Assembly: GCA_913058495.1 (NCBI GenBank)
Contig: CAJXQC010000019.1
Span: forward strand, 1 to 62,135
Origin: an uncultured Balneola sp.
Lineage (GTDB): Bacteria > Bacteroidota > Rhodothermia > Balneolales > Balneolaceae
DNA: 62,135 bases
Reading direction: 5' to 3'
Position 1 is the stretch's first letter, and the number at the start of each line of letters is the position of its first letter. Positions 44,413 to 54,641 of this stretch are shown here, piece after piece. The position numbers and the translations under genes were made by a program. The notes under the pieces were generated by a model. It saw nothing but the letters and a program-made list of their open reading frames with translations. It searched no databases and was not told the origin of the DNA.

Positions 44413-45756
44413 TTAAAGCCGGAAATCCCGAACCCCGTTTTTGTCAACTACTTTGGTAACCAGAAACTCCTTTTCAGGTTTTGTATCTGAGATCGTTACT
44501 GCTCCATACAACTGAGCGGTCACAGGCTCGATCGTGGTTGGCTTGTTCGTATATGCCACTAAAATTGTTTCACCTTTTGTGATTTTATCTCCCACTTTCT
44601 TTTTCAGCACGATTCCGGCCTGTGGATCGACGTCATCTTCTTTGACTTTTCTTCCTGCTCCAAGCTCAACAGAAGCGGTTCCGATCTCAAAAGCATCCAT
44701 CTCAGAGATATATCCATCTTCAGATGATTTCAATTCAAACTCATAATCAGCATTCGGATATTTACCGGGATTGTTGATGTATGAAATATCTCCGCCCTGT
44801 TCTTCCACAATATCTAGCCACTTTTGAAAAGCTTCGCCGTTTTCAACTTGTTGTTTACTGATTTCTATTCCTTTTTCAACAGAATCTGCTTTTCCGCCTA
44901 AATAGATCATAGTTCCGGAAAGCAGGTGCGAGATCTCCATAATATCTTCGGGTCCTTCACCTTTCAGAGCATCAATTGATTCTTCTACCTCGAACCAGTT
45001 TCCGATCTTATATCCCAACGGCTGTTTCATATTGGTAAGATAAGCGATGGTCTCTTTTTCGAATTGCTCTCCAATACCAACCAAAGCCTGAGCGAGTTTT
45101 GTAGCATCCTCTTCTGTTTTCATAAAAGCACCGGAACCGTATTTCACATCCAATACCAAGGCATCAATTCCTTCAGCAAGTTTCTTACTCATAATACTGC
45201 CGGCAATTAACGGAATGGATTCTACCGTTGCTGTTACATCTCGTAGTGCATAAAGTCTTTTATCTGCAGGAGCAATTTCCTCGGTTTGCCCAACTAGCAC
45301 CAGATTCTGTTTTTCCAGGATCTCCTTATAACGGGCCAGATCCACATCCACATAAAAACCGGGAATAGATTCTAATTTATCTAAGGTGCCACCGGTATGC
45401 CCAAGTCCTCGACCTGATATCATAGGAACCGGAACTCCTGCGCTTGCTACAATAGGCGCAAGTATAAGAGATAGTTTATCGCCCACTCCACCGGTAGAAT
45501 GTTTATCTACTTTCTTTCCTGATACATGCGAAAGATCCACAACTATACCTGAATGAAGCATAGATTCCGTTAATGCAGCGGATTCTTCATCATTCAACCC
45601 GTTGAGGAAAGCAGCCATCAGAAATGAACTGATCTGATAATCAGGAATTTCATCAGCAGTGTATGAGTCAATTAAAAAACGGATCTCATCCTTGGAAAGA
45701 ACTTTTCCGTCTCGTTTTTTGCGAATTAGGGAAACAATATTGTACTTTGAATTCAT
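44413..45756 (-). CDS. deoA: Thymidine/pyrimidine-nucleoside phosphorylase
   Basis: The protein is 447 residues. The family signature is VDKHSTGGVGDKLSLILAPIVASAGVPVPMISGRGLGHTGGTLDKLE (phosphate- and nucleoside-binding residues); later KLAEGIDALVLDVKYGSGAFMK. A C-terminal PYNP domain follows (VELGAGRKVKEDDVDPQAGI). It cleaves pyrimidine nucleosides with phosphate to base and (deoxy)ribose-1-phosphate. The specificity (thymidine only or uridine as well) cannot be read here. It is divergent from the lipoprotein at 45794. Confidence 0.92.
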   Translation of the reverse strand: MNSKYNIVSLIRKKRDGKVLSKDEIRFLIDSYTADEIPDYQISSFLMAAFLNGLNDEESAALTESMLHSGIVVDLSHVSGKKVDKHSTGGVGDKLSLILAPIVASAGVPVPMISGRGLGHTGGTLDKLESIPGFYVDVDLARYKEILEKQNLVLVGQTEEIAPADKRLYALRDVTATVESIPLIAGSIMSKKLAEGIDALVLDVKYGSGAFMKTEEDATKLAQALVGIGEQFEKETIAYLTNMKQPLGYKIGNWFEVEESIDALKGEGPEDIMEISHLLSGTMIYLGGKADSVEKGIEISKQQVENGEAFQKWLDIVEEQGGDISYINNPGKYPNADYEFELKSSEDGYISEMDAFEIGTASVELGAGRKVKEDDVDPQAGIVLKKKVGDKITKGETILVAYTNKPTTIEPVTAQLYGAVTISDTKPEKEFLVTKVVDKNGVRDFRL

Positions 45757-45793
45757 AGCCCAAGTATAGCCAAAAAACTAATATTTCTTCTAC

Positions 45794-46615
45794 ATGAAGA
45801 GAGATTTTTCATACTTCAATTCCGGAAAAGCTTATCTGCTCTTGTTTTTTGGAATCTCATTTTCAACAGGATGTAGCTTTAAAACAATAGTTCATCCCTA
45901 TCCTCAGAAATTAGAAGAAAGCTTAAGCAGCTATAAAGACGATATAACACTCCATAAAGATGGCAAAATTAAATATTTACCAAACAGAGATGAAGCTGAA
46001 GTTTTTGAAGATCTGAATTATAAAGAAGGAACTTTATATGTTGATGCAGGGCGATTTTACCGTTTAAAAAAAGAAGATCTATTTTCAGACCCTTTTATGA
46101 ACTTCGGTTTCATTGTGACTTCCGAAGCATATTTTGATGACAAATTGAGAGAAGATGTGTTCAAAGTAACGCTTCGAAAAAAAGAAAGCACAGAGTACAA
46201 ATATATAGTTACAGGTACTTCTCAAAACGCAACTATAGCAAGATCCGATTCTGCTGTTATTCAAATTGTTGCTAAGGATCTCTGGCCTCCTTCTGTGAAG
46301 AAAGTAAAAACTGAGAATGGAAATGAATGGCACCACTATCCTTTTGGGGGAAGTTGGGAGTACTTTGATGACTTGAATGAACAATATCTTGTGGTTCAGG
46401 GAAGTCCTGTTAAAAAAAGATTGGGAACGGAAGCAAATTATGGACAGTCTTTTACGTTATTTTCTAATACTGAACTTTCCGATGAATTTAAATCTGAATT
46501 TATAATCGTATTTTTAGGCTATTGGCATCTTACCAACATTCAATATTATTATGAAGAGTGTGATTTTGAAAATCTATCTTCTGATGCCTGCCCGGGATCT
46601 GTAATCATAAAATAA
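45794..46615 (+). CDS. Lipoprotein of unknown function
   Basis: The protein is 273 residues with a lipoprotein signal (lipobox STGC at about residues 25-28). The mature protein is strand-rich and charged (KIKYLPNRDEAEVFEDLNYKEGTLYVDAGRFYRLKKEDLF). No known motif. It is followed 23 bp later by pdxB. Confidence 0.65.
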   Translation: MKRDFSYFNSGKAYLLLFFGISFSTGCSFKTIVHPYPQKLEESLSSYKDDITLHKDGKIKYLPNRDEAEVFEDLNYKEGTLYVDAGRFYRLKKEDLFSDPFMNFGFIVTSEAYFDDKLREDVFKVTLRKKESTEYKYIVTGTSQNATIARSDSAVIQIVAKDLWPPSVKKVKTENGNEWHHYPFGGSWEYFDDLNEQYLVVQGSPVKKRLGTEANYGQSFTLFSNTELSDEFKSEFIIVFLGYWHLTNIQYYYEECDFENLSSDACPGSVIIK

Positions 46616-46638
46616 TCTTTTCACTCAACAGTGTTAAT

Positions 46639-47760
46639 TTGCTGAAAATTCTCGCCGACCAAAACATTTACAAGTTAGATCAATTTTTGAACGGAACTGT
46701 GGAACTAACCACATTCGATCCAAATGATCCGTTACCGGGCTTGGAAACATACGATGCTCTCTTTGTCAGAACTGTGACAAAGCTCAATTCCAAAAACATA
46801 GAAACAATACCCGAATCATTAAAGCTACTTGGAACAGGCTCATCCGGAAGCGATCATATTGAGAAAGAGTATTTCAGGTCAAAAGGCGTACAGGTTATTG
46901 ATGCTAAAGGATCAAATGCAGATGCGGTTAGTGAATATGTGATCACATCACTTTTACTTTGGTCTATAAAAAGAGAAATTGAACTATCAGAAATGACAGT
47001 TGGAATTATCGGAGCCGGAGCAACAGGAAGTGCAGTTGCTGATCAAATTTCTCGGTTTGAGATTCCTTTCCTGAGTTATGACCCTCCTAGAGAACAAAGA
47101 GACAAAAACTTTAGCTCAGCTTCTCTTAACGATATTCTTGAGTGCGACATCCTTACTTTTCATGTTCCACTGGAGAAAGAAGGGACTCATCCCACATTTC
47201 ACTGGTTAGATGACTCTAAACTCTCTGTTAATTCTTTTAAACTGATCATTAATGCATCGCGAGGTGGAGTAATTGATGAACTAGCTCTTCTTAATGCCAT
47301 CAGCAAAAATACAGTTTCAGATATAATTATAGATGTTTGGGAAGCTGAACCGGACTTTAATACAGCAGTCGCTGAAGCAGCATTTATTGCTACTCCTCAT
47401 ATAGCCGGCTATTCAGAACAAGCAAAATTAAATGCATCAAAAATGCTTGTTGAACAGTTTTCTGATTTTTTTGAAGTAAAAGTTCCCGATTCCTCTGTGC
47501 TTTACCTGTCAAAGAAAATAGGGCTGGCTGAGTTAAATTACACAGCTTATGAGTTACTTCTCAGATTACATCCTCTGAGAGAATATGATGCCGATCTCAG
47601 AAATCTGAATTTACGCCCGGATAAATCTATCCTCTTTCAGAAGCTTAGAACAGATCGTCCTTACAGATACGAATATCCGTACATCAGTCTGGATAAAACT
47701 TTGCTGAATGAATTTAATGTGCTTAAAAAGCTGGGCGTTAAATCTCTAACTAATACTTAA
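46639..47760 (+). CDS. pdxB: 4-phosphoerythronate dehydrogenase
   Basis: The protein is 373 residues from a TTG start (E. coli PdxB 378). It oxidises 4-phospho-D-erythronate in the DXP-independent-of-salvage route to pyridoxal phosphate. D-2-hydroxyacid dehydrogenase features: the opening LKILADQNI, NAD motif VGIIGAGATGSAVADQ, catalytic Arg in NASRGGVIDE, Glu in WEAEPDFN and His in TPHIAGYS. The C-terminal PdxB dimerisation domain distinguishes it from SerA. Its end overlaps the convergent ParB-like gene by 11 bases. Confidence 0.9.
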   Translation: MLKILADQNIYKLDQFLNGTVELTTFDPNDPLPGLETYDALFVRTVTKLNSKNIETIPESLKLLGTGSSGSDHIEKEYFRSKGVQVIDAKGSNADAVSEYVITSLLLWSIKREIELSEMTVGIIGAGATGSAVADQISRFEIPFLSYDPPREQRDKNFSSASLNDILECDILTFHVPLEKEGTHPTFHWLDDSKLSVNSFKLIINASRGGVIDELALLNAISKNTVSDIIIDVWEAEPDFNTAVAEAAFIATPHIAGYSEQAKLNASKMLVEQFSDFFEVKVPDSSVLYLSKKIGLAELNYTAYELLLRLHPLREYDADLRNLNLRPDKSILFQKLRTDRPYRYEYPYISLDKTLLNEFNVLKKLGVKSLTNT

Positions 47761-48127
47761 GTTCTTTCAAAGATTTGTTTTTGTGATCCGGCTCAGGGTC
47801 TTCCAGAAATTGAACTACTTTGATTGTTTCTTTCCCTTTCATTATAGCCTTCAGAATACGATGCATACCATCCATTACCCTTCCATCTGCTGAAAGAATA
47901 ACCGGGTATTTGAAACTTGTTTTTTCTGCATACTCTATGTGCTTTGCTATTTCCCGAACTGACGGGACATCATCTTTACCCTGAAACCAAAAATTTTTGT
48001 CGATATCGTCAATCGATTCGATCATCACTTCTTTTGGTAGATAATGTTCTGAAATTTTTACGAGTTTATCTACGTCCCATGCCAGAGTATCGCCATTGAC
48101 TTCTCGAATATGATATTGTTTTCTCAT
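47750..48127 (-). CDS. ParB/sulfiredoxin-fold protein
   Basis: The protein is 125 residues. The motif FKYPVILSADGRVMDGMHRILKAIMKGKETIKVVQF has the conserved DG..H(R) arrangement of the ParB/Srx nucleotide-binding fold. There is no DNA-binding domain, so it is not a plasmid partition protein. Role unknown. Its start follows the M48 protease stop region closely on the same strand (they abut at 48127/48128). Confidence 0.72.
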   Translation of the reverse strand: MRKQYHIREVNGDTLAWDVDKLVKISEHYLPKEVMIESIDDIDKNFWFQGKDDVPSVREIAKHIEYAEKTSFKYPVILSADGRVMDGMHRILKAIMKGKETIKVVQFLEDPEPDHKNKSLKELKY

Positions 48128-49618
48128 TTATTGCTTTGGTATTTTTATCCAACTGCCAGCTGAGATATTCTGGTCCAATTGAACTTGATTAATAATTGCT
48201 ATGTCTAACGGTTCAATATTCATTGGCAGGTTTGAGGGTAAAAAGCTTGAAAAAGAACCGGATCTTGTTGTTTTAACCAGTTTCAGTCTTACAGGTTTTA
48301 TATTCAGAATTGACGAGTCAGTAAGTCGATCAAAACCGGCAGGAACTGTTGCAAATTGTTGTTCATATTCACCGAACTGCTGAGATGTAGTATAACTCAG
48401 AAACCTGTAAATATTTCCATTATAACTCAGAGCCGTAATATCTAACGTCAATGAAGTTCCGTCTTCCTGTTGGAGGTTAGCTTCGGCTTCATATCCGTTC
48501 AAGCCATTCGGGTTGATTGAATTTTGCTCAGTCGTGTTTACTCCTTCTTGATTTAAAAACTCTTTTACAGAAGCTTCCGGAGTTGAATTCTTACTGTCTA
48601 TTGAAAACTGAACAATGGCATCCTGATCTTCATTTACCAGTATTACAGCTGATGCCTGATTAATTACATTGAATCCTGAGGGGACCGGAAATTGAAATTT
48701 CAGATCCGGGTGATAAAATATTCCATTTCGTTCAAATCCTTCACGAGGATTAGGTCCAAACATGATATTATCGATCAGGTTTAAGTACTCATCACTATCA
48801 ACTATTGTTTGTTCGTACCCTTTTTTAGCCCATTCATCAGCTAGTTTAGGAATATTTTCTTCTCTTTCACCGGGATCAGGATGAGAAGATAGATGCGATG
48901 GAATGTTATATCCTGATTTTTCCGAAATTCTTTCCAGTGACCTGAAAAACTCTCCTCCTTCCGCAGCTTTATATCCTTTCATTGCAGAATACTCAACCCC
49001 AAGTTGATCAGATTCCCTTTCGTCATCCCTGCTGTAACTCAGAAATAATAATTGTGCAGTTTGGCTACTCAACTGTAAAATATTACCCCCATCTAAACCA
49101 ACGGATTCTCCAAGAACAGCTCCTCCTATAATTGCCAATTGGCCAAATTGTTGTTCAGCGGCTCGTTGAGATGCATGTCTTGCTGCTACATGACCGATTT
49201 CGTGTCCAAGTACTACCATTAATTGAGCTTCATTTTCAAGATGAGCCAATAAACCTCTGGTTACGTAAACGTATCCTCCTGGAAGCGCAAAAGCATTTAC
49301 TACCGGGCTTGCAAGCACTCTGAAAGTAAAATCAGTGTTTTTATATTCTTCCGGTGTGTCTTCTCTGCTAAAATGGCTAACCTCAAGCAATTCATTTCCA
49401 AGCTTACTTACATAGTTCGAAAGCTCTTCGTCATCGTACAAACCATATTGTGCAATTATTTCCGAATCAGCTTCTTTTCCTAATTTCAGTTCCTGCTCCC
49501 ATGAATATCCATATGCTCTTTTATTCCCGGAAACCGGACTGGTTTGAATAGAAACACAGCTTGGTAAAACAAGTGCTGTAACTACTATTAATATTGTCGT
49601 TTTAATAAATGAGTCCAT
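48128..49618 (-). CDS. M48-family metalloprotease (BepA-like) with a C-terminal LysM-like tail
   Basis: The protein is 496 residues with a lipoprotein-like signal (lipobox LPSC at about residues 18-21). The zinc motif is LGHEIGHVAARHAS (HEXXH, about residues 138-142), and the third ligand comes from SRDDERESDQLGVEY. The C-terminal part ends with IAIINQVQLDQNISAGSWIKIPKQ, which has the pattern of a LysM repeat end and may bind the cell wall. BepA-like proteases check outer-membrane protein assembly; the role here is inferred. Confidence 0.88.
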   Translation of the reverse strand: MDSFIKTTILIVVTALVLPSCVSIQTSPVSGNKRAYGYSWEQELKLGKEADSEIIAQYGLYDDEELSNYVSKLGNELLEVSHFSREDTPEEYKNTDFTFRVLASPVVNAFALPGGYVYVTRGLLAHLENEAQLMVVLGHEIGHVAARHASQRAAEQQFGQLAIIGGAVLGESVGLDGGNILQLSSQTAQLLFLSYSRDDERESDQLGVEYSAMKGYKAAEGGEFFRSLERISEKSGYNIPSHLSSHPDPGEREENIPKLADEWAKKGYEQTIVDSDEYLNLIDNIMFGPNPREGFERNGIFYHPDLKFQFPVPSGFNVINQASAVILVNEDQDAIVQFSIDSKNSTPEASVKEFLNQEGVNTTEQNSINPNGLNGYEAEANLQQEDGTSLTLDITALSYNGNIYRFLSYTTSQQFGEYEQQFATVPAGFDRLTDSSILNIKPVRLKLVKTTRSGSFSSFLPSNLPMNIEPLDIAIINQVQLDQNISAGSWIKIPKQ

Positions 49619-49634
49619 GAGTCTTTTATTAATT

Positions 49635-50654
49635 TTAGCCTATTATATTTACTTCCGGTACAAGCGAGATATTAAATTTCTCTTTTATTGAAAGGCGAAT
49701 TTCTGTCGCTAAGTTCCATATTTCTTCTCCGGTGGCATTCCCATGGTTCACAAGCACTAACGCTTGTTTTGTATGTACACCTGCCTCCCCCATCCTTTTG
49801 CCCTTCCAACCCGCTTTATCGATTAACCAACCTGCAGGAATTTTAACTTGTCTTTCAGTAACAGGATAGCCGGGCAAATCGGGATAATCTGCTTTCAACT
49901 GGTCAAAAAGTTGTACAGAAATAACCGGATTTTTAAAAAAGCTACCGGTATTACCTATTTTTTTGGGGTCGGGAAGCTTGCTTTGTCGGATTTCAATTAC
50001 ACAATTACTGATATCCTTGATACCGGGATTCTGAATTCCTTTATCTTTGATTAAATCAGCAAGGGCTTTATAAGAAGTATTTACTGTCGGGTTCTTTGTC
50101 AAACTCAGAGTTACAGAAATAATAACTGCTTTCCCTTTTAGTTCTTTTTTGAAGACACTGTCTCTGTACCCAAAATTACATTCGGTTTTGTTAAATGTCC
50201 GGATTTCATATGTTTCAAGCATGAAAGCTTCCAGACTTACAAAAACATCCTCCAGTTCAACACCATAAGCTCCGATATTTTGAATGGGTGCTGCTCCAAC
50301 TGATCCCGGGATCAGTGATAAATTTTCGATCCCTCCTAGTCCATGCTGTACACAAAATAAAACCAGTTCGTGCCAATTTTGTCCGGCAGCTACTTTTAAC
50401 TCTGTATCTGATAAAAAGTCTATTCCTTTGAGACCATTATAGATGACCAACCCATCAAAATCTTTTTTGAAGAGTATATTACTCCCTCCACCCAGTATTA
50501 ATATCTCCAGGTTTTTTTCTTGAGCAAATTGTACAGCTTTTTCTAATTCACTAAGTGAAGTGATTTCTACAAAATGAGACGTTTTGGAAGAAACACCCAT
50601 TGTATTGAATGTACTAAGATCAAAATCTTTGTGAATACTTAGTTCAGTAGGCAT
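49635..50654 (-). CDS. murB: UDP-N-acetylenolpyruvoylglucosamine reductase
   Basis: The protein is 339 residues (E. coli 342), type I MurB. It reduces UDP-GlcNAc-enolpyruvate to UDP-MurNAc with NADPH via FAD. Motifs: NTMGVSSKTSHFVEI, FAD-binding LEILILGGGSNILF, SLIPGSVGAAPIQNIGAYGVELEDVF, catalytic Arg in FGYRDSVFK, Ser in NTGSFFKNPV and the C-terminal Glu in LVPEVNIIG. It follows a CNNM gene by 5 bp. Confidence 0.95.
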   Translation of the reverse strand: MPTELSIHKDFDLSTFNTMGVSSKTSHFVEITSLSELEKAVQFAQEKNLEILILGGGSNILFKKDFDGLVIYNGLKGIDFLSDTELKVAAGQNWHELVLFCVQHGLGGIENLSLIPGSVGAAPIQNIGAYGVELEDVFVSLEAFMLETYEIRTFNKTECNFGYRDSVFKKELKGKAVIISVTLSLTKNPTVNTSYKALADLIKDKGIQNPGIKDISNCVIEIRQSKLPDPKKIGNTGSFFKNPVISVQLFDQLKADYPDLPGYPVTERQVKIPAGWLIDKAGWKGKRMGEAGVHTKQALVLVNHGNATGEEIWNLATEIRLSIKEKFNISLVPEVNIIG

Positions 50655-50659
50655 CAGAG

Positions 50660-52045
50660 TTAATCTTTTTTGTCAGAGGTTTCTTTTTGATCCTCTGTTA
50701 ACTTCACCCGGACTTTTTTGATCCTATTATTTTGAACGGAATGAACTGTGCATTCTAATCCTTTATAAGTAACTCTTTCCCCGACTGTAGGCAGGCTTTC
50801 GGTGAGATGATAGATCAAACCACCCAACGTTTCAAAATCATCATTTTCTGTACTTAATTCCAGGTTTACAACATCCTCCATATCATCAAGATCGATTTGA
50901 GCATCAAAAATATAGATCCCGTTCTTAAATTGAGTATATAATTGTTGATCGTCAGACGATTCATCAGTTATATCCCCAACCAGCTCTTCAAGAATATCAT
51001 CCATAGTAACTATTCCTTCCGTTCCTCCATATTCATCTACAACGACTGCTATATGAGTTTTCTCCTGCTGAAAGTCTCTCAATAGATCATCCAGCTTTTT
51101 GGTTGCTGGAATAAACAAAGCATTTCTGGATATAGTCTTCCAATTAAATGAGGGCTCCTCTCTCTGATCATTCAGGTATGGCAAAATGTCTTTTGCATAA
51201 ATTACTCCAAGAATATTATCAAGATCATTTTCATACAATGGCATCCTGGACAATGCTTTATCCTGAATTGTCCCCAAAATATCTGAAAGTGAATCCTGAG
51301 TTGAAACAGCAATGATATTAACGCGGGAGGTCATGATCTCACGTACTGTAATATTCCCGAATTCGATCACATTTTCAATAATTTCCCTTTCGTCTTCTTT
51401 TATCGACCCATCCTGTTCACTCACCTCAGCCATCGTTCTTATATCATCTGTAGTCATTTTATTAGAAGGCTTTGGCAGATACTTTTCCATAAAAATAGTG
51501 CTGTCAGCAATTAATTTTGAGAATGGTTTTAGCATCAAAAACAGAACATAGATAAATGTACTCCATCTTCTTGAAACTGTTAAAGGATCATTGATAGCGA
51601 TTATTTTCGGAGTGATCTCACTGATGATAAGTATCATAAACGTCAGTACTACTACTTCGGCAGTAAACACAACTACTTCCGACAAACCAAAATGAGCAAC
51701 AAAAGAGCCTGTTATTACGGCCGCCATTACTGATGCAATAATATTCGCAAAAGTATTTCCGATCAAAATTGTAGCCAATAAACGACGTGGTTTATCCAGC
51801 ATTGTTAAAATGCGGGAGTCGGCTGCGTGAGGAAGCGCTGCGTTTGTAAGACTTTCAAGTCTTGACGAAAGAGAAAAGAATGCAACTTCAGATCCTGAAA
51901 ATATAGCTGAAACTGCTAAACCGATGATCATTACAACAAACTGAATCGAGATCACAACATAATCTATCTCTGAAGAAATAGTAGGGACTGTAAAGTCTAT
52001 TAAGGATGCCAGAATAAAACTATGTAACTCGATGAGTGTGCTCAA
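50660..52045 (-). CDS. CNNM/CBS-domain membrane protein (CorC/HlyC family), second paralogue
   Basis: The protein is 461 residues. The CNNM domain (GLAVSAIFSGSEVAFFSLSSRLESL) has four hydrophobic segments; then a CBS pair (ITVREIMTSRVNIIAVSTQDSL; HIAVVVDEYGGTEGIVTMDDILEELVGDITDE) and a C-terminal CorC/HlyC domain. It is similar in plan to the gene at 40080 but about 37 residues longer at both ends. Possibly GldE-like or a magnesium-related transporter. Confidence 0.88.
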   Translation of the reverse strand: MSTLIELHSFILASLIDFTVPTISSEIDYVVISIQFVVMIIGLAVSAIFSGSEVAFFSLSSRLESLTNAALPHAADSRILTMLDKPRRLLATILIGNTFANIIASVMAAVITGSFVAHFGLSEVVVFTAEVVVLTFMILIISEITPKIIAINDPLTVSRRWSTFIYVLFLMLKPFSKLIADSTIFMEKYLPKPSNKMTTDDIRTMAEVSEQDGSIKEDEREIIENVIEFGNITVREIMTSRVNIIAVSTQDSLSDILGTIQDKALSRMPLYENDLDNILGVIYAKDILPYLNDQREEPSFNWKTISRNALFIPATKKLDDLLRDFQQEKTHIAVVVDEYGGTEGIVTMDDILEELVGDITDESSDDQQLYTQFKNGIYIFDAQIDLDDMEDVVNLELSTENDDFETLGGLIYHLTESLPTVGERVTYKGLECTVHSVQNNRIKKVRVKLTEDQKETSDKKD

Positions 52046-52101
52046 TTATGTAATATTTTAATTGATGGGAATTTAACGAGGAGAACACTTCCTAACAAAA
52101 T

Positions 52102-52135
52102 AAAAAAAGCGGTGAAAGTTTGACCTTGCACCGCT
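52102..52135 (-). terminator. Terminator after ssb
   Basis: Read on minus, AGCGGTGCAAGG... closes with CACCGCT followed by TTTTTTTATTTTG: a GC-rich 7-bp stem and T run just downstream of ssb. Confidence 0.75.
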
Positions 52136-52155
52136 CATATTATTTCGATAAAAAA

Positions 52156-52611
52156 TCAGAATGGAAGGTCATCATCCATATTATCAAAATCTTTGCCAAG
52201 TTCCACATTACTAGACATTGGTTGATTCTGATTTCCGGAACTTTGATTACCACCTTGGTTACCGCCACCACTTCCACTGCCTTTGCTATCCAGCATTGTC
52301 ATTTGGAGTGCTTTGATTTCGGTAGTATATCTTTTTTGACCCTGGTTATCTTCCCATGATCTTGTTTGAATAGGACCTTCAATATAAACCAATGATCCTT
52401 TAGTTAGGTATTGCTGACAGATTTCAGCTAATCGACCCCATGCAACCACGCGATGCCATTCAGTTTTTTCCTGTTGCTCGCCATTACTATCTTTATAACG
52501 CTCGCTTGTAGCTATGCTTAATGTTGCAACAGCTGTGTTTGCTTGCGTGTATCTTACTTCGGGATCTTGTCCCAGTCTTCCGATTAATTGTGCTTTATTT
52601 AGTGAACTCAT
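52156..52611 (-). CDS. ssb: Single-stranded DNA-binding protein
   Basis: The protein is 151 residues. The N-terminal OB fold is about residues 1-107 ([36 protein letters not shown] ... [49 protein letters not shown]). A Gly/Gln/Ser linker follows, and the chain ends with the acidic tip [10 protein letters not shown] that binds partner proteins. It coats ssDNA in replication and repair. Confidence 0.95.
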   Translation of the reverse strand: MSSLNKAQLIGRLGQDPEVRYTQANTAVATLSIATSERYKDSNGEQQEKTEWHRVVAWGRLAEICQQYLTKGSLVYIEGPIQTRSWEDNQGQKRYTTEIKALQMTMLDSKGSGSGGGNQGGNQSSGNQNQPMSSNVELGKDFDNMDDDLPF

Positions 52612-52718
52612 TACGTATTGGATTAAGTTATTTTGTTTGTAAAGTAAGACAAGCTCAGAAGAATTCCTTACAAAAAAACTTTTAAAAAAATCATCATTTA
52701 TAAAATAAATGAAAATCT

Positions 52719-54641
52719 TTACTCTGTTCTTACCAACACTAGATTATTGTTATCAGATTGAGTTATAGCAGTAAAAAAGTCTCGAAAATCATCATAAGAA
52801 TCAGCAGGTAGTCTTTTACTGGTAATCATCAATTTTCTTGTTAACACTACTTCTCCTTCTTCAGACATCGAGTAATCCACTGAGTAATTTCCAAAGTTTT
52901 TATCTACCCTGAAATTTTTTGGAATAGACTCTATTTCATAACCACTAGGCAGCTCAAATACTGAAATATCTTCTTCGGTAAACAAATAAGGAAGCCATAT
53001 TTCCTGATTCCTTTTTTCTTGAACTTCCGGTTTAAAGTACCATGCATTTAGTTTATTTAATGGTACAAATAAACGCGAAGATGTTTGGGACACATAGTCT
53101 TTCAGGTTTAGTTTAAAGAAATATGAAGACTCGTCCTTTGAGTTCACAATATTATCAAAACTGGCTTCAACGATGTTGAAATCATTAAAGTTTAACTGCC
53201 GGGTTAACCATTCTTCTCTTGCTTTCTCTGAAATAGGTTTTAATGTATTTAATATATCTCCTTGTATAATTCCTTTTGTCTTTCGTGTAGCTTCAAGTTC
53301 TGCGGTACCATCAGCATCTATTTTTATTTTAGAAAGTGTTGCAGATACATTTTCTGCTTCAGAACTTTCCGGAGTTTTAATAATCTCCCCACCATTTTCG
53401 CTGATCATAAGCGCTTCTTTTCCTTCATTTCCACCACCAATATGTCCCGGAGGATAATACTTACTTGTACATTCCAACCAGATAACTTCACCATTTGAGA
53501 GTTCTACTCTGAGAATTACATGATTAAACTGATTACTTGAAAATTCTGAAATCATTGGTGGTGAGGAAATCCCATTTCGGATCAAAACAGCATTTGATTT
53601 AATACCGGCTTCCTCCAGAATGGCCAGCATATAGTTTGTTAATGCTTTACAATCGCCATATTCGTTTTCATATACATATTCTGCAGGAAACGGCTTCCAG
53701 CCTCCTAAACCAAGCTGAATACTTACATATCTTGTCTTAGTCTGAAGATAATTATACAAAGCATATACAATTTGTTTTTCATCTGTAAGCCCCTCAATTT
53801 TACTCAGAACTTCTCTTTTGGCTTCATTTGAAAGCACACGACTACCCTCTCCTAACTCATAGTACCATTTTCCAAAATCTTTCCAATTTGATGCATCTCC
53901 GTATGAATTTTCTATTTCAAATTTAGTCGGAGCAATCATAACTACCGGAAGTATTTCCTGAGCAGGTGGCCCTAAAACTTCTCGTTCTTTAGCTGTTAAA
54001 AAATTGACATCCCATGACAATTCTTTATTACCGTCTACAGAATTAACCTTTACTGTATCTTTTAAATTCTTTGAAAAAAACCTTACTCCATTACCAGTTT
54101 TATCAATCACTTTCAAAGAGGCTTTTGTTACAGATTGTCCAGGCATTTGAGGATACCATGTCGGTAGAAACATTGTGCCATCATATTTCATTTTATACTC
54201 GAACTCTACTGTATATGGGAAAGAATTATGATAAAGACCTAAAACCTTAACTCTGTTATCAGAGAAAAAACTAAATCCATCACCTGCACTGTAATCAAAC
54301 GCATCATCCTCTGTAAATGATTTTATTATCTTTCCTTCTTTATCGAGAATATTAGCTTTTATGTATTCAATTTTTCTTAGTTGATCATAAAAAATTACTA
54401 GCTCGGCCAGTTCTTTATTACTTTTATCATAAATAGTTTTCGCTTCTTTAACTGTATAGTAGGCAGTACCTTCATCTACAATTTCAACCACCGTTTCACT
54501 ATTTCTTATCACAGAATGTGCATTCATGCTAAGTATAGTTGAAATAGGTTCTTCCGAAAAATTATGATCTGTAAATATTTCTTTATTACTTGAACAGGAA
54601 ATCGATACAACAAGTATGGTTAAAAAAAATACTTTTTTCAT
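52719..54641 (-). CDS. DUF3857/transglutaminase-like lipoprotein
   Basis: The protein is 640 residues with a lipoprotein signal (lipobox SISC at about residues 13-16). An N-terminal DUF3857 domain ([20 protein letters not shown]) precedes a transglutaminase-like core with Cys in [22 protein letters not shown], His in [11 protein letters not shown] and a probable Asp/Glu in [16 protein letters not shown]. The C-terminal strand-rich region resembles DUF2569/DUF3858 tails. Probably an envelope peptidase or crosslinker; substrate unknown. Its start overlaps the upstream paralogue by 4 bases. Confidence 0.82.
   Translation of the reverse strand: MKKVFFLTILVVSISCSSNKEIFTDHNFSEEPISTILSMNAHSVIRNSETVVEIVDEGTAYYTVKEAKTIYDKSNKELAELVIFYDQLRKIEYIKANILDKEGKIIKSFTEDDAFDYSAGDGFSFFSDNRVKVLGLYHNSFPYTVEFEYKMKYDGTMFLPTWYPQMPGQSVTKASLKVIDKTGNGVRFFSKNLKDTVKVNSVDGNKELSWDVNFLTAKEREVLGPPAQEILPVVMIAPTKFEIENSYGDASNWKDFGKWYYELGEGSRVLSNEAKREVLSKIEGLTDEKQIVYALYNYLQTKTRYVSIQLGLGGWKPFPAEYVYENEYGDCKALTNYMLAILEEAGIKSNAVLIRNGISSPPMISEFSSNQFNHVILRVELSNGEVIWLECTSKYYPPGHIGGGNEGKEALMISENGGEIIKTPESSEAENVSATLSKIKIDADGTAELEATRKTKGIIQGDILNTLKPISEKAREEWLTRQLNFNDFNIVEASFDNIVNSKDESSYFFKLNLKDYVSQTSSRLFVPLNKLNAWYFKPEVQEKRNQEIWLPYLFTEEDISVFELPSGYEIESIPKNFRVDKNFGNYSVDYSMSEEGEVVLTRKLMITSKRLPADSYDDFRDFFTAITQSDNNNLVLVRTE

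Noticed and set aside
47750-48127. Plasmid or chromosome partition gene parB
   Set aside because: Only the small ParB/Srx fold is present, with no helix-turn-helix, parA partner or parS-like site in view.
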